From contig NZ_CP141595.1 of assembly GCF_035590735.1 (NCBI RefSeq), positions 3,553,501 through 3,617,500 of the forward strand: a DNA stretch of 64,000 nt, given 5' to 3'. The position numbers and the translations under genes are program-made. The notes below the pieces were generated by a model. It searched no databases. It saw only the letters and a program-made list of their open reading frames with translations, and was not told where the DNA came from. Origin of the DNA: Rossellomorea aquimaris (GTDB taxonomy: Bacteria > Bacillota > Bacilli > Bacillales > Bacillaceae_B). Every line of letters starts with the position of its first letter. Positions within the stretch are counted from its first letter, which is position 1. Shown here piece after piece: positions 26,305 to 35,189 of this stretch.

Positions 26305-26893
26305 GGCTCTGTCAATTAGTATGTGCTGGATGGTGAGGGGAACTGCTCCGCTTGCAGCTAGCGTTCGGCCGAGCCTCCTCAGCTTAGCCGAACGGGATGT
26401 CGGCACGCCCAAAATCCGCCGGAGTCTACGCAGTTCCCCTCACCATCTTCAAGAGATTTTTCGTGACAGAGCTACAAAGCGTAAATCAATCTAATTAGAA
26501 AACAGAATTCTTCTATAAATCATTTACCTCCACCTTAAATGGGGTGTTTACTAAAAGTTTTTGTTTTTTTTTCAAAGAAACGTGCTTAGAAAGTTGATTC
26601 TCGCTGTAGGATGCTCGACTCCTGGGGGAATAGCTGGACAGTACGAAAAGCGGAGAGGCTTTGCTCAGGGGCGACAAGCATAAGACGAGTCTGCCGGAAA
26701 GGCGCTCTTTGCCTTTTTGGCAGACTTGGCTTATGACCTCGAGCCCCTAAGCCCCGTAGCTGGACAGGTGAGACCCCGGAGGCGCAGCCGAGGAGGCTCA
26801 CCGTCAGCCCCGCGGAAAGCGAGCATCCTGGAGCTGAAATCAACTATTACTTTCTTCAATAAGATAGCTACAAGCTTTGATCAAAGAAGAGCC
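26305..26893. repeat. composite repeat module M1, containing C, B and inserted A elements
   Basis: A non-coding module bounded by GGCTCT and AGAGCC. It holds element C (26330-26446, perfect 17-bp inverted ends ATGGTGAGGGGAACTGC), a spacer with the shared segment GTTTACTAAAA, and element B (about 26588-26850) split by an inserted family A copy (about 26643-26768). The same parts in the same order recur at M3, and partly at M2 and M4. No conserved reading frame. This accounts for the gap between ytmB and ytmA. Confidence 0.75.
26643..26768. repeat. repeat family A, copy 2, inserted in element B
   Basis: About 125 bp matching 5161-5285, from GAAAAGCGGAGAGGCTTTG to AAGCCCCGTAGCTGGACAG. The short sequence TAGCTGGACAG occurs on both sides of the insertion, which could be a target duplication or shared end sequence. 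The palindromic centre is GAGTCTGCC/GGCAGACTT inside CATAAG/CTTATG. Confidence 0.75.
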
Positions 26894-26914
26894 TATTATT
26901 TATTACACCACTGT

Positions 26915-27697
26915 CTATTGATTTTTCATCCATGTGCATAGCATGGAGACAATTTGTTGATTCTTTCGTGGTGGAAAATAATGCGTAAACTCTTTGAAGT
27001 ATCGGGACGAAACAGATTTCTCCAACTCTTTCAGTCTTTTTTCTAATCTATATGCATGCTCCACAGAAACGTTCTGATCCTTTTCACCGTGAATGATCAA
27101 TACGGGAGCTTCAAGGTTTTCTAATTCGAATAGAGGAGTACGCCATTCGTACCTTTCCGGAACTTTATTGGGACTTCCCCCTATGACTCGTTTCATCATT
27201 CTTCTGAGATCCTTCCGTTCGGCATATGTTAAGAACATATCTGAAACACCTCCCCATGTAACAACGGATTTGACGTCCCTCTTCTCGATGCCTGTCAGAA
27301 GTGCCATGACCCCTCCACGGGAAAACCCAAACACATGGATCCTGTTATGGACCACTCTGTGATAGTGGTTAAGCAATTCAACACCCGAAATGGCGTCTTC
27401 ACGATCATCCCCGGCAAAATCTTCATTTCCCTCTCCTCCAAGATTACCTCGGTAATAAGGAGCAAAAACAATGAATCCGTGAGAAGCAAATTGAGCGATT
27501 CTCGCAGGACGGACCATGCCGACGCCCTTGATCCCACCTCTTAAATAAAGGAACCCATCATACTTCCCTTTCCCGGCAGGTTCAGCCAATAAGCCCTTTA
27601 CCCGTAGACCAGAGGAGAGATAGGTAATTTCGTATAGTTCCACATGAGGATTAGGTGAAGGAAACAAGGTTTTCTTCACAATCGTTCCGTTTTTCAT
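26915..27697 (-). CDS. ytmA: alpha/beta hydrolase YtmA, prolyl oligopeptidase-like
   Basis: A 260-residue serine hydrolase. The nucleophile elbow GFSRGG puts Ser at about 126; GEKDQNVS carries the likely Asp and the FTHYFPP segment the likely His. It corresponds to B. subtilis YtmA, annotated as a putative peptidase or esterase; the true substrate is unknown. The ATG has AAAGGAAGAG upstream. It is a single gene with the repeat module M1 behind it. Confidence 0.87.
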   Translation of the reverse strand: MKNGTIVKKTLFPSPNPHVELYEITYLSSGLRVKGLLAEPAGKGKYDGFLYLRGGIKGVGMVRPARIAQFASHGFIVFAPYYRGNLGGEGNEDFAGDDREDAISGVELLNHYHRVVHNRIHVFGFSRGGVMALLTGIEKRDVKSVVTWGGVSDMFLTYAERKDLRRMMKRVIGGSPNKVPERYEWRTPLFELENLEAPVLIIHGEKDQNVSVEHAYRLEKRLKELEKSVSSRYFKEFTHYFPPRKNQQIVSMLCTWMKNQ

Positions 27698-27915
27698 ATT
27701 CTCTTCCTTTCAAAACGTGCATTGGGTATTCACACATTTTTTATACTTCACATAGGATATTTTAGCAAATCTCATTATCAGCAGACGATTTAAGACCCTG
27801 CCTTTATGACCATCCTACCCTTTTAATACGGAAAGATAAACAAGGCAAAGAGAGATGCACTCATCCCCATTCTATTGTTAAACGAGTTTCATAAAGCTTA
27901 AAGGAGGAATATTGA

Positions 27916-28917
27916 ATGAAAAAATGGCTTCGTAGTGGCTTTGCCGTGTTGCTGATAGGCATGTTGGCAATCGGGTTGACAGCATGTGGAGAAAAAGAAG
28001 AAGTCTTACAGAAAGTTCGTGTAGCAGAAGTAACCCGCTCGATTTTCTATGCTCCTGAATATGTAGCGATCGAAAAAGGATTCTTCAAAGAGGAAGGAAT
28101 AGACATTGAACTGACCACTACCTGGGGTGGAGATAAAACGATGACCACCTTGCTATCGGGCGGTGCCGATGTTGCCCTGGTAGGTTCAGAAACCTCCATC
28201 TACGTCCATGCACAAGGTTCGGATGATCCGGTCATTAATTTTGCACAATTAACCCAAACCGATGGAACATTTCTCGTTTCCCGTGAAAAAGTGGAAAATT
28301 TTGAATGGAATCAATTAAAAGATTCCACTTTCCTAGGTCAGCGTAAAGGTGGAATGCCGCAAATGGTAGGCGAATTTGTGCTAAAGCAGAACGGCATCGA
28401 TCCTCAGAACGATCTAAACCTGATTCAAAACATTGATTTCGCGAATATTGCCAGTGCCTTTGCTTCCGGTACAGGGGACTACGTTCAGCTATTCGAACCA
28501 ACGGCATCCATTTTTGAACAGGAAGGAAAAGGGCATATCGTGGCTTCCTTTGGTACTGAATCCGGTCACGTTCCTTATACAACGTTCATGGCCAAAGACA
28601 GCTACATGAAAGAAAACAAAGAAACCGTAGAGAAATTCACAAGAGCTTTGTACAAAGCTCAAGCATGGGTGGAGGAAAACAGCGCCGCAGACATCGCCAA
28701 GGTGATTGAACCCTATTTCGAAGATACCGAGCTATCATTGATTGAAACGGTTGTTGATCGCTACAAATCACAAGGATCCTTCGCAACTGATCCAATTCTT
28801 GACGAAGATGAGTGGAACAATCTCCAAAACATCATGGATGAAGCAGGGGAGCTTCCACAGAACGTTGATCATGAAACGTTAGTGAACACGTCGATCGCTG
28901 AAAAAGCAGCAAAGTAG
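27916..28917 (+). CDS. ytlA: ABC transporter substrate-binding lipoprotein YtlA (NMT1/SsuA-like)
   Basis: A 333-residue lipoprotein with lipobox LTAC (Cys24). The mature part is a periplasmic-binding-like fold of the NMT1/THI5/SsuA type (FYAPEYVAIEKGFFKEEGIDIELTT is cut short here as APEYVAIEKGFFKEEGID), typical for sulfonate, pyrimidine or related ligands. It leads the ytlACD operon. The ligand is unknown; no TPP switch precedes it, so a thiamine-precursor role is unsupported here. Confidence 0.88.
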   Translation: MKKWLRSGFAVLLIGMLAIGLTACGEKEEVLQKVRVAEVTRSIFYAPEYVAIEKGFFKEEGIDIELTTTWGGDKTMTTLLSGGADVALVGSETSIYVHAQGSDDPVINFAQLTQTDGTFLVSREKVENFEWNQLKDSTFLGQRKGGMPQMVGEFVLKQNGIDPQNDLNLIQNIDFANIASAFASGTGDYVQLFEPTASIFEQEGKGHIVASFGTESGHVPYTTFMAKDSYMKENKETVEKFTRALYKAQAWVEENSAADIAKVIEPYFEDTELSLIETVVDRYKSQGSFATDPILDEDEWNNLQNIMDEAGELPQNVDHETLVNTSIAEKAAK

Positions 28918-28926
28918 AACGATCCG

Positions 28927-28949
28927 GGGCTGACTTCACACGTCAGCCC
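28927..28949 (+). other. hairpin between ytlA and ytlC
   Basis: GGGCTGAC and GTCAGCCC pair around a 7-nt loop in the 71-nt gap after ytlA. It is followed by only a few T residues, so it may reduce readthrough or protect the ytlA message, giving more binding protein than transporter. Confidence 0.55.
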
Positions 28950-28988
28950 TTCACTTATAGAAAAAAAGAAAATGGAGGCTTAAATACA

Positions 28989-29765
28989 GTGAACTTTCTA
29001 TCTTTAGATTCGATCCATCACACCTACTTTTCACCCAAAACGGCCACCCATGCCCTCTCAGACATTACGCTTTCTGTAAAAGAAGGTGAGTTTGTCTCGT
29101 TTATAGGTCCAAGTGGATGTGGGAAAACCACGTTACTCTCCATCATTGCAGGACTTATCCGGCCGACAGAAGGAACGATTCTTTTAAACCAACAACCCCT
29201 TCGAAAAATGAAGGAGAAACTGGGATACATGCTGCAGCAGGACTATCTGTTTCCGTGGAAGACCATTGAAGAAAATATTTTTTTAGGTTTAAACATTATG
29301 GGGAACCTGACAGAAGAAAAGAGGAAAGAAGCACGTGCTTTGTTGATTGAAATGGGGTTGGAAGGTGTAGAAACATCTTATCCAAGGGAACTGTCGGGAG
29401 GAATGCGTCAAAGGGTGGCGCTGATTCGAACCCTCATCACAGAACCTCAATTACTTCTCCTGGATGAACCTTTCTCAGCACTCGATTACCAAACCAAATT
29501 GAAGTTAGAGGATTTGGTGTATTCCACTTTAAAGTCCTTTGGCAAAACCGCTATTCTTGTGACTCATGATATAGGCGAAGCCATCTCCATGAGTGACCGC
29601 ATCATTCTATTCGGGTCAAAACCGGGGTCTATCCACACGATATTCGAGGTCCCGCCCCCGTTAATAGAGTTAATGCCCTTTGAAGTGAGGAATCACCAGG
29701 GATACCCGGGATTTTTCCAAACCATATGGAAGGAGCTTGAACAACTTGAATCACGAATCGATTAA
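28989..29765 (+). CDS. ytlC: ABC transporter ATP-binding protein YtlC
   Basis: A 258-residue ATPase. Walker A GPSGCGKT is at about 40-47, the ABC signature LSGGMRQR around 134-141 and Walker B LLLLDEP around 155-161. Its Q-loop and H-loop are in the usual places. The start is GTG with GGAGG about 10 nt upstream. It energises the permease YtlD, whose gene overlaps its end, and probably takes substrate from YtlA. Confidence 0.92.
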   Translation: MNFLSLDSIHHTYFSPKTATHALSDITLSVKEGEFVSFIGPSGCGKTTLLSIIAGLIRPTEGTILLNQQPLRKMKEKLGYMLQQDYLFPWKTIEENIFLGLNIMGNLTEEKRKEARALLIEMGLEGVETSYPRELSGGMRQRVALIRTLITEPQLLLLDEPFSALDYQTKLKLEDLVYSTLKSFGKTAILVTHDIGEAISMSDRIILFGSKPGSIHTIFEVPPPLIELMPFEVRNHQGYPGFFQTIWKELEQLESRID

Positions 29766-30546
29766 ACAAAAACACCTTGAATACATTCAATCAATTAAGA
29801 AAGAACAGCGATGGGTTTGGTTTTATCAAGCTCTTATTTTCCTTGTGTTCTTCTCTCTTTGGGAAATCGCGAGCCGAAACAGCTGGATAGATCCACTCAT
29901 TTTCAGCTCACCCTCAAAAATATGGAAGCTGTTTCTCGTAAAACTAGGGGATGGAAGCCTTCTGGCCAACCTTTCTGTCACACTCGGTGAAACCATCATC
30001 GGATTCATTCTCGGTACTTTACTTGGAACCCTTTTAGCCGCTTTATTATGGTGGTCACCATTTCTTTCTAAAGTATTGGACCCTTATCTCGTGATCCTGA
30101 ATGCCATGCCAAAAGTAGCCCTCGGTCCGATATTAATTGTGGGGCTGGGACCCGGCTTCACATCGATCATCGCCATGGGTACCGTCATTTCCGTCATCAT
30201 TACCACGATTGTTGTGTATACTTCCTTCAGGGAAGTGGACCCGAATTATTTAAAGGTGATGCAGACCTTCGGAGCAAGAAGGGGGCAAATGTTCAAAGAA
30301 GTCATTCTCCCTGCCTCTTTCCCGACCATCATCTCGACACTGAAAGTCAACGTGGGCTTATCATGGGTCGGGGTCATCGTAGGAGAATTCCTTGTTTCCG
30401 CCAAGGGGCTTGGGTATATGATCATTTATGGTTTCCAGGTCTTTAACTTTACCCTTGTCCTGCTATCCCTGCTTGTCATTGCCGTATTCGCTACCATTAT
30501 GTATAAGCTGGTTGAACAGCTCGAAAAGAAGTTGATCAAATCATAA
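29746..30546 (+). CDS. ytlD: ABC transporter permease YtlD
   Basis: About 266 residues with roughly six membrane helices and an EAA-type coupling loop near [25 protein letters not shown]. The membrane partner of YtlC. The longest frame opens with TTG at 29737, only 1 nt from GGAG; TTG at 29746 has 10 nt spacing and is preferred. The gene overlaps the end of ytlC by 20 nt and runs into the convergent ytkD by 11 nt. Confidence 0.9.
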   Translation: MNHESIKQKHLEYIQSIKKEQRWVWFYQALIFLVFFSLWEIASRNSWIDPLIFSSPSKIWKLFLVKLGDGSLLANLSVTLGETIIGFILGTLLGTLLAALLWWSPFLSKVLDPYLVILNAMPKVALGPILIVGLGPGFTSIIAMGTVISVIITTIVVYTSFREVDPNYLKVMQTFGARRGQMFKEVILPASFPTIISTLKVNVGLSWVGVIVGEFLVSAKGLGYMIIYGFQVFNFTLVLLSLLVIAVFATIMYKLVEQLEKKLIKS

Positions 30547-31009
30547 GGTTGAGATCCCTTATTCTTTTGAGAGCCAAGTCCACCACTTGATCTTTCATGA
30601 TGAAACTAAAGGAAGGATCGTCACGAATGTTGGAGAAATCTCCATTCCAAAGGACGGCTCCTTCTGTTTCCAGATAATCTTCCTTGCTTATGATCCCCTC
30701 TGCTTCAGCAAAGAAAATCGTTTTGATAAATGGTGAGTGATCATATACCTTATATTCCCCTATGCATAACGGCAACTTGATCACTCCCCCTGTCTCCTCA
30801 TACGTTTCACGTATCGCAGCTTCCTCAAGGGTTTCTCCTTTTTCCCGCTTACCCCCGGGAAACTCCAGACCCCTTTTTTTATGCCGTGTTAACAACCAGT
30901 TCTCTTTGTAACGGCATAGAATTAACACATGGTGTGATTCTTGTTGAAACCTGCCCTTTTCAAAGGATAATTCTACTCTCTTCCCATTTTCGTCGATAAA
31001 CTGTTCCAC
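30536..31009 (-). CDS. ytkD: Nudix hydrolase YtkD
   Basis: About 157 residues. The Nudix box is seen as [20 protein letters not shown] with the following ETGGV, at about 52-75, which binds metal and the pyrophosphate of the substrate. B. subtilis YtkD hydrolyses nucleoside triphosphates including oxidised forms and can act as an mRNA 5' pyrophosphohydrolase. Longest frame starts at 31033, but GTG at 31009 follows GAGGTG and gives an N-terminus aligned with YtkD. It converges with ytlD and overlaps it slightly. Confidence 0.87.
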   Translation of the reverse strand: MEQFIDENGKRVELSFEKGRFQQESHHVLILCRYKENWLLTRHKKRGLEFPGGKREKGETLEEAAIRETYEETGGVIKLPLCIGEYKVYDHSPFIKTIFFAEAEGIISKEDYLETEGAVLWNGDFSNIRDDPSFSFIMKDQVVDLALKRIRDLNLMI

Positions 31010-31057
31010 TGAATTCACCTCATCCGTACGCACTTTCTTTCATCTAACCATAAATAA

Positions 31058-31099
31058 AAAGCATTGGTCCACAGATATCTCTTCTGAACCAACACTTTT
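31058..31099. terminator. terminator after the 112-residue acidic protein gene
   Basis: AAAAG-ATTGGT-CA and TG-ACCAA-CTTTT arms pair imperfectly around a loop, between ytkD and the next minus-strand gene. Confidence 0.65.
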
Positions 31100-31104
31100 A
31101 TTCA

Positions 31105-31443
31105 TTACTCTGGATCCTCATGAGGCTCTGAATCCAATATACCGATACTTTCGATGAATTTCTTCGCTTCATCATCTCCAAGACGATGAATCATTTCATA
31201 CACTTGATGCAGGTTTTCATCATATGCATCATTTTCCCGGTCAAAATGATATTGAATATAAGGGACATGCGCACGATAGAAGTTCTGCCAATCGACTGAG
31301 TGATTGGAATCGAACACTTCCCGCAGCTGGGTGATTTCCTCATCTGTTGCAGATATCTTAAAGTTCCATTCGGAATCTGTAGAGCTTCTTGAAATCTCAC
31401 CAGTGGCTACTTCAATATAATAATCGTGTCGTTCTTCGTTCAT
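31105..31443 (-). CDS. hypothetical acidic protein (112 residues)
   Basis: An acidic soluble protein, MNEERHDYYIEVATGEIS..., with many Asp, Glu and His and no membrane segment. The pattern is conserved-looking (VPYIQYHFDRENDAYDENLHQVYEMIHRLGD is typical, quoted here only by its parts VPYIQYHF and MIHRLGD). Similar Bacillus proteins are annotated as hypothetical or hydrolase. The ATG has GGAGTGGG upstream. It follows the holin-like gene on the same strand, so the two may form a unit. Confidence 0.72.
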   Translation of the reverse strand: MNEERHDYYIEVATGEISRSSTDSEWNFKISATDEEITQLREVFDSNHSVDWQNFYRAHVPYIQYHFDRENDAYDENLHQVYEMIHRLGDDEAKKFIESIGILDSEPHEDPE

Positions 31444-31499
31444 CTTCCCACTCCTTCACTGTGCTTACCCTTCATTTTCCTCAATTGACGAAATTCTAT

Positions 31500-31889
31500 T
31501 CACTTCGATTTCTTCTTTAAGACTTCTACCGCTTTCCTGAGAAACTCCGGTACAGGTACTCCTGCACGTCCTACATTTTCTATGATTGATATCATTTCAT
31601 TACATAAGTAAAAAATAATTGTGGCATTACGAATAAAGTGTTGATTTGTTAGTATAGTATCAATAAGGTGGGCAACCGTGACAAGGGAGAAAATCAGCAC
31701 TTTCCGTCCAATCCCTCTCAAACCGAATTTGCTGGATAACTTTCCTTCAATCCCACTTGCAATCATCCCTGTAAAATAATCCAAAGTCACGGCAATTAAC
31801 AAAATGGTCAACAGCGAATTCCATTCCCCAAATAAATTTAAAATGATTGCACCCAGTCCCGATCCAACGAACAGCATACTTTTTTCCAA
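31500..31889 (-). CDS. ytkC: holin-like membrane protein YtkC (phage_holin_4 type)
   Basis: About 130 residues with three or four membrane helices and the pattern TLDYFTGMIASGIEGKLSSK characteristic of the toxin-secretion/phage-lysis holin family. Despite the name it is a core chromosomal gene in B. subtilis (ytkC), and no lysin or phage gene lies nearby. The first ATG at 31898 abuts GGAG; TTG at 31889 has 9-nt spacing and is preferred. Confidence 0.8.
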   Translation of the reverse strand: MEKSMLFVGSGLGAIILNLFGEWNSLLTILLIAVTLDYFTGMIASGIEGKLSSKFGLRGIGRKVLIFSLVTVAHLIDTILTNQHFIRNATIIFYLCNEMISIIENVGRAGVPVPEFLRKAVEVLKKKSK

Positions 31890-32119
31890 ATAAAGCATCT
31901 CCTTTTTTCCAATTGTCGGCTTTTCACAAGTGAATGTGAAACCATGACTTCACAGGCTTTAATAGCAGCTTCTCGTGTCAAAAAGTGCAAAGACCGTTTT
32001 ATAGCCCATGGTTAATAAGTCTTATAAAGGGTAAAGACAAATAAGAGTTGTCCTAGCATAATATGTAGAGTAATTCATAAACGTTCATGGTAAAATGAAA
32101 CGAAAGGGAGGTGAAGCGC

Positions 32120-32365
32120 ATGAAGTTAATCGAAGAAATTTATGAAATGTACCGTGGAAGGATCAAAGGTACCGACGAAGACTTAGACCTCATTGCCCTT
32201 ACAATCTTAGAAGATACCTCTAGGAACGAGCTACTGGAACTTATTCAGGAAATGGAAACAGAAGAATTACAATACTTCTTCCGCTTATACATATTTGAAA
32301 CACTAAAAGAAAAATGGTCCAACAGCGAAGAACGGGTCAGACTTGAGAAAAAGAGCCTCCACTAA
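32120..32365 (+). CDS. DUF6154 family small protein (81 residues)
   Basis: An acidic helical protein, MKLIEEIYEMYRGRIKGTDEDLD..., with the conserved ELQYFFRLYIFETLKEKW segment. It resembles small Bacillaceae proteins now grouped as DUF6154. Function unknown. ATG 32120 follows GGGAGGTG at good spacing; the GTG at 32111 is part of that site. It stands alone and ends at a terminator. Confidence 0.75.
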   Translation: MKLIEEIYEMYRGRIKGTDEDLDLIALTILEDTSRNELLELIQEMETEELQYFFRLYIFETLKEKWSNSEERVRLEKKSLH

Positions 32366-32384
32366 TCGAAATTTCCAAATGAAA

Positions 32385-32425
32385 GAAGAAGCCTTGATCC
32401 GAAATTCCCGGAACAAGGCTTCTTC
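32385..32425. terminator. terminator between the DUF6154 gene and yjfB-like gene
   Basis: GAAGAAGCCTTG and CAAGGCTTCTTC pair around a 17-nt partly paired loop, flanked by convergent genes. Confidence 0.85.
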
Positions 32426-32430
32426 CCATT

Positions 32431-32613
32431 TCATCCCTTCATATCAAGGACATGTCCTTTATTGGGATGAGGCGCAGGCTGACTGACCTGCATTTCTTTC
32501 ATCATTACGGTCGCTTGAGCCGTTTGAGTCGCCATCTGACTTTTCAATAAATTCATACTGAGTGTGCGTTGAAGCTCAGCGACTTGCTTACCCATCATCG
32601 AAGAAACATCCAT
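32431..32613 (-). CDS. YjfB family protein (putative motility protein family)
   Basis: A 60-residue amphipathic helical protein, MDVSSMMGKQVAELQRTLSMN, rich in Met, Gln and Ala, ending with GHVLDMKG. It fits the YjfB_motility family, whose members are small and of unknown role; a link to motility is by name only. The ATG has GGGGG about 8 nt upstream. Convergent with the DUF6154 gene. Confidence 0.75.
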   Translation of the reverse strand: MDVSSMMGKQVAELQRTLSMNLLKSQMATQTAQATVMMKEMQVSQPAPHPNKGHVLDMKG

Positions 32614-32805
32614 GGAAACATCCCCCTCGTTTCAAGTATAAAGGCTTGTACAAACTAATAAATAATTCATATGTACCTTTGACCATACCAAATATTTCTA
32701 ATCATGAACAGATAAACCTGCATATTTTCGTCATAAAAATGTTGATTTTGTTCATGAACATCCCATTCTTCTATGGTAAAATAGTGAAAAAAAGGGGGTT
32801 GCATA

Positions 32806-32979
32806 ATGTCAGTAACTCTTGTCCTGATCATTGCTGTTGCTATTTGTATCTTAGTGATATTTGTAAGTGCCCTTACGACTTCCAAAGCATATACAGCGGT
32901 TAAACATACAGTCGATCCACTTGAAGATAATCCTCACTTGGAAAAGATGAAACAAGAAGAGGAAAAGCAAGACAAATAA
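32806..32979 (+). CDS. ytzI: YtzI family small membrane protein (57 residues)
   Basis: MSVTLVLIIAVAICILVIFV is a single membrane helix at the N-terminus, followed by a charged tail ending KQEEEKQDK-like residues (MKQEEEKQDK). It matches the layout of B. subtilis YtzI, also found next to luxS. GGGGG lies about 8 nt upstream of the ATG. Its end coincides with a terminator shared with luxS. Function unknown. Confidence 0.78.
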   Translation: MSVTLVLIIAVAICILVIFVSALTTSKAYTAVKHTVDPLEDNPHLEKMKQEEEKQDK

Positions 32980-32983
32980 AAAA

Positions 32984-33017
32984 AAATCCACCGTTCTAAA
33001 TTAGAATGGTGGATTTT
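32984..33017. terminator. bidirectional terminator between ytzI and luxS
   Basis: AAAATCCACC-TTCTA and TAGAA-GGTGGATTTT pair, flanked by A and T runs. Confidence 0.9.
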
Positions 33018-33028
33018 TTTTAATGTAC

Positions 33029-33502
33029 TTATGCAAAAACCTGCTTTAGCTCTTCATTACTTTGGCTTAGCCAGAAACGCATTAATTTCTTTGCCCCTTC
33101 TAAATCATGGAGCTTCGCTTGGCCGCATTGCTTTTCATTGGCTGCCGGAATTTCTTCTATCTCGACCGCTTCTTTCATCGTATCGTTTAAAAGGTCGATT
33201 ATTTCTTCCACTTTCGGCTCTCCGCTGACGACCAGATAGTAGCCAGTCTGGCATCCCATCGGGGAGATATCAATAATATCGAAATGAGCATATGGCTCTG
33301 CGTATTTACGGATGGTGAAGGCTAACAAATGCTCAAGAGTATGAATGGAATCAGGCTTCATCGCTTGTTTGTTTGGCTGACAGAAACGAATATCAAACTT
33401 GTTGATAAGTCCATCGCTACCTACTTTATGGACACCACAATGTCTCACAAAAGGTGCTTTTACTGCATTATGATCTAATTCAAAACTTTCTACTGATGGC
33501 AT
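33029..33502 (-). CDS. luxS: S-ribosylhomocysteine lyase LuxS
   Basis: A 157-residue enzyme that splits S-ribosylhomocysteine to homocysteine and the autoinducer-2 precursor, thereby recycling SAM by-products. The metal ligands are His54 and His58 (HTLEH) and Cys126; Cys84 in SPMGCQTG is the catalytic cysteine. Length equals the family norm when translation starts at 33502 (site GGGAG), not at 33517. Together with metK and metE in this window it covers much of the methionine cycle. Confidence 0.97.
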   Translation of the reverse strand: MPSVESFELDHNAVKAPFVRHCGVHKVGSDGLINKFDIRFCQPNKQAMKPDSIHTLEHLLAFTIRKYAEPYAHFDIIDISPMGCQTGYYLVVSGEPKVEEIIDLLNDTMKEAVEIEEIPAANEKQCGQAKLHDLEGAKKLMRFWLSQSNEELKQVFA

Positions 33503-33602
33503 TAAAATCACTCCCATTTAGTTTCTAAATATAAGTATAACGTAAATTCATAGTTATTTCATCAACTTAATCTGAATTAGGATGAAAACCTGTTTTTTTA
33601 CA

Positions 33603-34200
33603 GGCTCTATTCGCAAAGATTGTTGTTTTGTAACATAAGATCAGCCAGGGAATCTGTCAACAAGCGTGTGCTGGATGGTGAGGGGAACCGCTCCGCTTTC
33701 CGCGGACGTTCCGGCCGAGCCTCCTCAGCTTAGCCGAACGGGGTCTCGGCACGACCGTTCTTCCGCAGGAGTCTCCACAGTTCCCCTCACCAACTATAAA
33801 AAATTTCGTAACAAAAAAGACAAACTAAAGAAAAAACATAATATCTACTACCCAAGTGGAATCGCCTATGATTTCATTATAAGAAATGGTTTTTCAAAAA
33901 CATTTTTAAAATTTTCAGTTTGTAATCCAAGGCAGCCGTAAATTCTGCACAGGTCCGATTGAAATAGACTTGAATATGTCTAAGAATAAACAACATGCTT
34001 TTGATAGATTTCGTTTTCAACTTTACCATCAAAGTATATTTATAATAGGAGCTTTTCTGTGTTTGTTTATCTGTCATTAGGCATTCAGAATATAGCATCA
34101 CAGAGTGGATTGTAGCGGAAGGCACTTGACTCCTGCGGGAGATAGACGAGGAGGCTCGACTTCCTCCCCGCGGAAAGGAACGGTCCATGTTTTCAACTAC
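33603..34200. repeat. composite repeat module M2 (elements C and degenerate B)
   Basis: Starts with GGCTCT and the shared GCAAAGATTGTTGTTTT segment, then element C (33675-33792, ends ATGGTGAGGGGAAC and GTTCCCCTCACCA). A degenerate B element lies at about 34110-34195 (CTCCTGCGGGAGATAG, CCCCGCGGAAAGGAA). The stretch 33503-34365 holds no convincing gene; the frames crossing it belong to the repeat. Right boundary is uncertain. Confidence 0.6.
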
Positions 34201-34365
34201 CACTCATCTAAAACGCAAATGATGTTATGCAATTAAACAACTCGATATTCGAAGGAGTTCCGTTTTTCCTTTGAACGTATAACTTGGACTAACAATAAGT
34301 CATAAACATTTTAATCCCCTATACAGTTTTGATATAGTAAAAGAAAATCAATCAGGAGACAGATT

Positions 34366-34611
34366 ATGAAAAGGTTATTGTTATTTATATTTAAGGTGTA
34401 CCAACGGGTCATCTCTCCCCTCAAGCCCCCCACTTGCCGGTTTTATCCAACCTGTTCCCATTATGGTGTGCAGGCAGTGAGTCGGTTCGGTGCATTACGT
34501 GGAGGATGGTTGACAGTAAAACGGATCTTGAAATGCCACCCTTTTCACCCTGGTGGAATTGATCACGTGCCAGAAGAATGGCCTTCTAAAAATACGAATC
34601 ATTCCGACTAG
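34366..34611 (+). CDS. yidD: membrane protein insertion efficiency factor YidD
   Basis: An 81-residue protein with the YidD signature: [20 protein letters not shown] near 12-31, [22 protein letters not shown] and HPGGIDHVP. It aids insertion of membrane proteins by YidC-type insertases at the cytoplasmic membrane. The ATG has CAGGAGA upstream. It is a single gene flanked by two repeat modules (M2 and M3). Confidence 0.93.
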   Translation: MKRLLLFIFKVYQRVISPLKPPTCRFYPTCSHYGVQAVSRFGALRGGWLTVKRILKCHPFHPGGIDHVPEEWPSKNTNHSD

Positions 34612-34641
34612 CTCCTATCCGGAGGTAGTCTTTGTTTTTTA

Positions 34642-35058
34642 GGCTCTTTTTGCAAAGATTGTTGTTTTCTGAGGGGAACTGCTTCGCTTGCAACTAGCGT
34701 TCGGCCGAGCCTCCTCAGCTTAGCTGAACGTGGTCTCGGCACGGCCAAAATCCGCCGGAGTCTGAGCAGTTCCCCTCACCATCTTTAACAGATTTTCATG
34801 ACAGAGCTTCAAGGAGTGCAAGAAAATAATATAACTAGAAAAAATAATTCTTCCTTAAAAAGAAGATCAATATCTACTTACCTTAAATGAGATTGTTTAC
34901 TAAAATTCATGTTTTTATTGTTTACCATTGAGGATACATGCTCAGAAAGTTGATTCTCGCTGCAGGAGCCGCCAGCCCCGCGGAAAGCGAGCATCCTGTA
35001 GCGGAAATCGACTATTACTTTCTCATCTACAATAGCAACAAACTATAAGAAAAGAGCC
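34642..35058. repeat. composite repeat module M3 (elements C and B)
   Basis: Bounded by TTTTTTAGGCTCTTTT and AAAAGAGCCTTTTTTAA, an inverted pair. Contains element C (34671-34782), the spacer segment with GTTTACTAAAA, and a shortened B element (about 34946-35016: AGAAAGTTGATTCTCGCTG, CCCCGCGGAAAGCGAGCATC). It has the same part order as M1. No gene seen. Confidence 0.75.
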
Positions 35059-35136
35059 TTTTTTAAGGATAAAATTTAAAAATCCATCCATATATCTTGC
35101 TTATTCCCCATAACGGTAGTAAAATAACCTTTGTGC

Positions 35137-35158
35137 TAAATCGTAATCATTACAGTTA
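35137..35158 (+). promoter_or_regulatory. candidate Zur box upstream of the zinc lipoprotein gene
   Basis: TAAATCGTAATCATTAC matches the B. subtilis Zur operator (AAATCGTAATNATTACGATTT) over the left arm and centre, with a partial right arm. It is about 30 nt before the start codon, which suggests repression under zinc sufficiency. Confidence 0.7.
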
Positions 35159-35189
35159 TCAAACTATTACCCTTAAAGGAGGATTCCTC

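Noticed and set aside
26586-26941. Frames of 85 and 74 codons around 26.6-26.9 kb
   Set aside because: They are translations of the A and B repeats, without a ribosome site.
27698-27915. TPP riboswitch before ytlA, since YtlA resembles thiamine-precursor binding proteins
   Set aside because: No THI-box core sequence is present in the gap.
31500-31889. Holin-like gene as sign of a prophage
   Set aside because: No other phage gene nearby; the gene is a normal member of this chromosomal region in Bacillus.
33503-33602. S-box upstream of luxS
   Set aside because: No GGTGGAGGGA or GCAACC core is present; luxS appears without a SAM riboswitch.
33666-34203. Frames of 91 and 108 codons in the repeat region
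   Set aside because: They run through repeat module M2, have no ribosome site and are not kept in the other modules.
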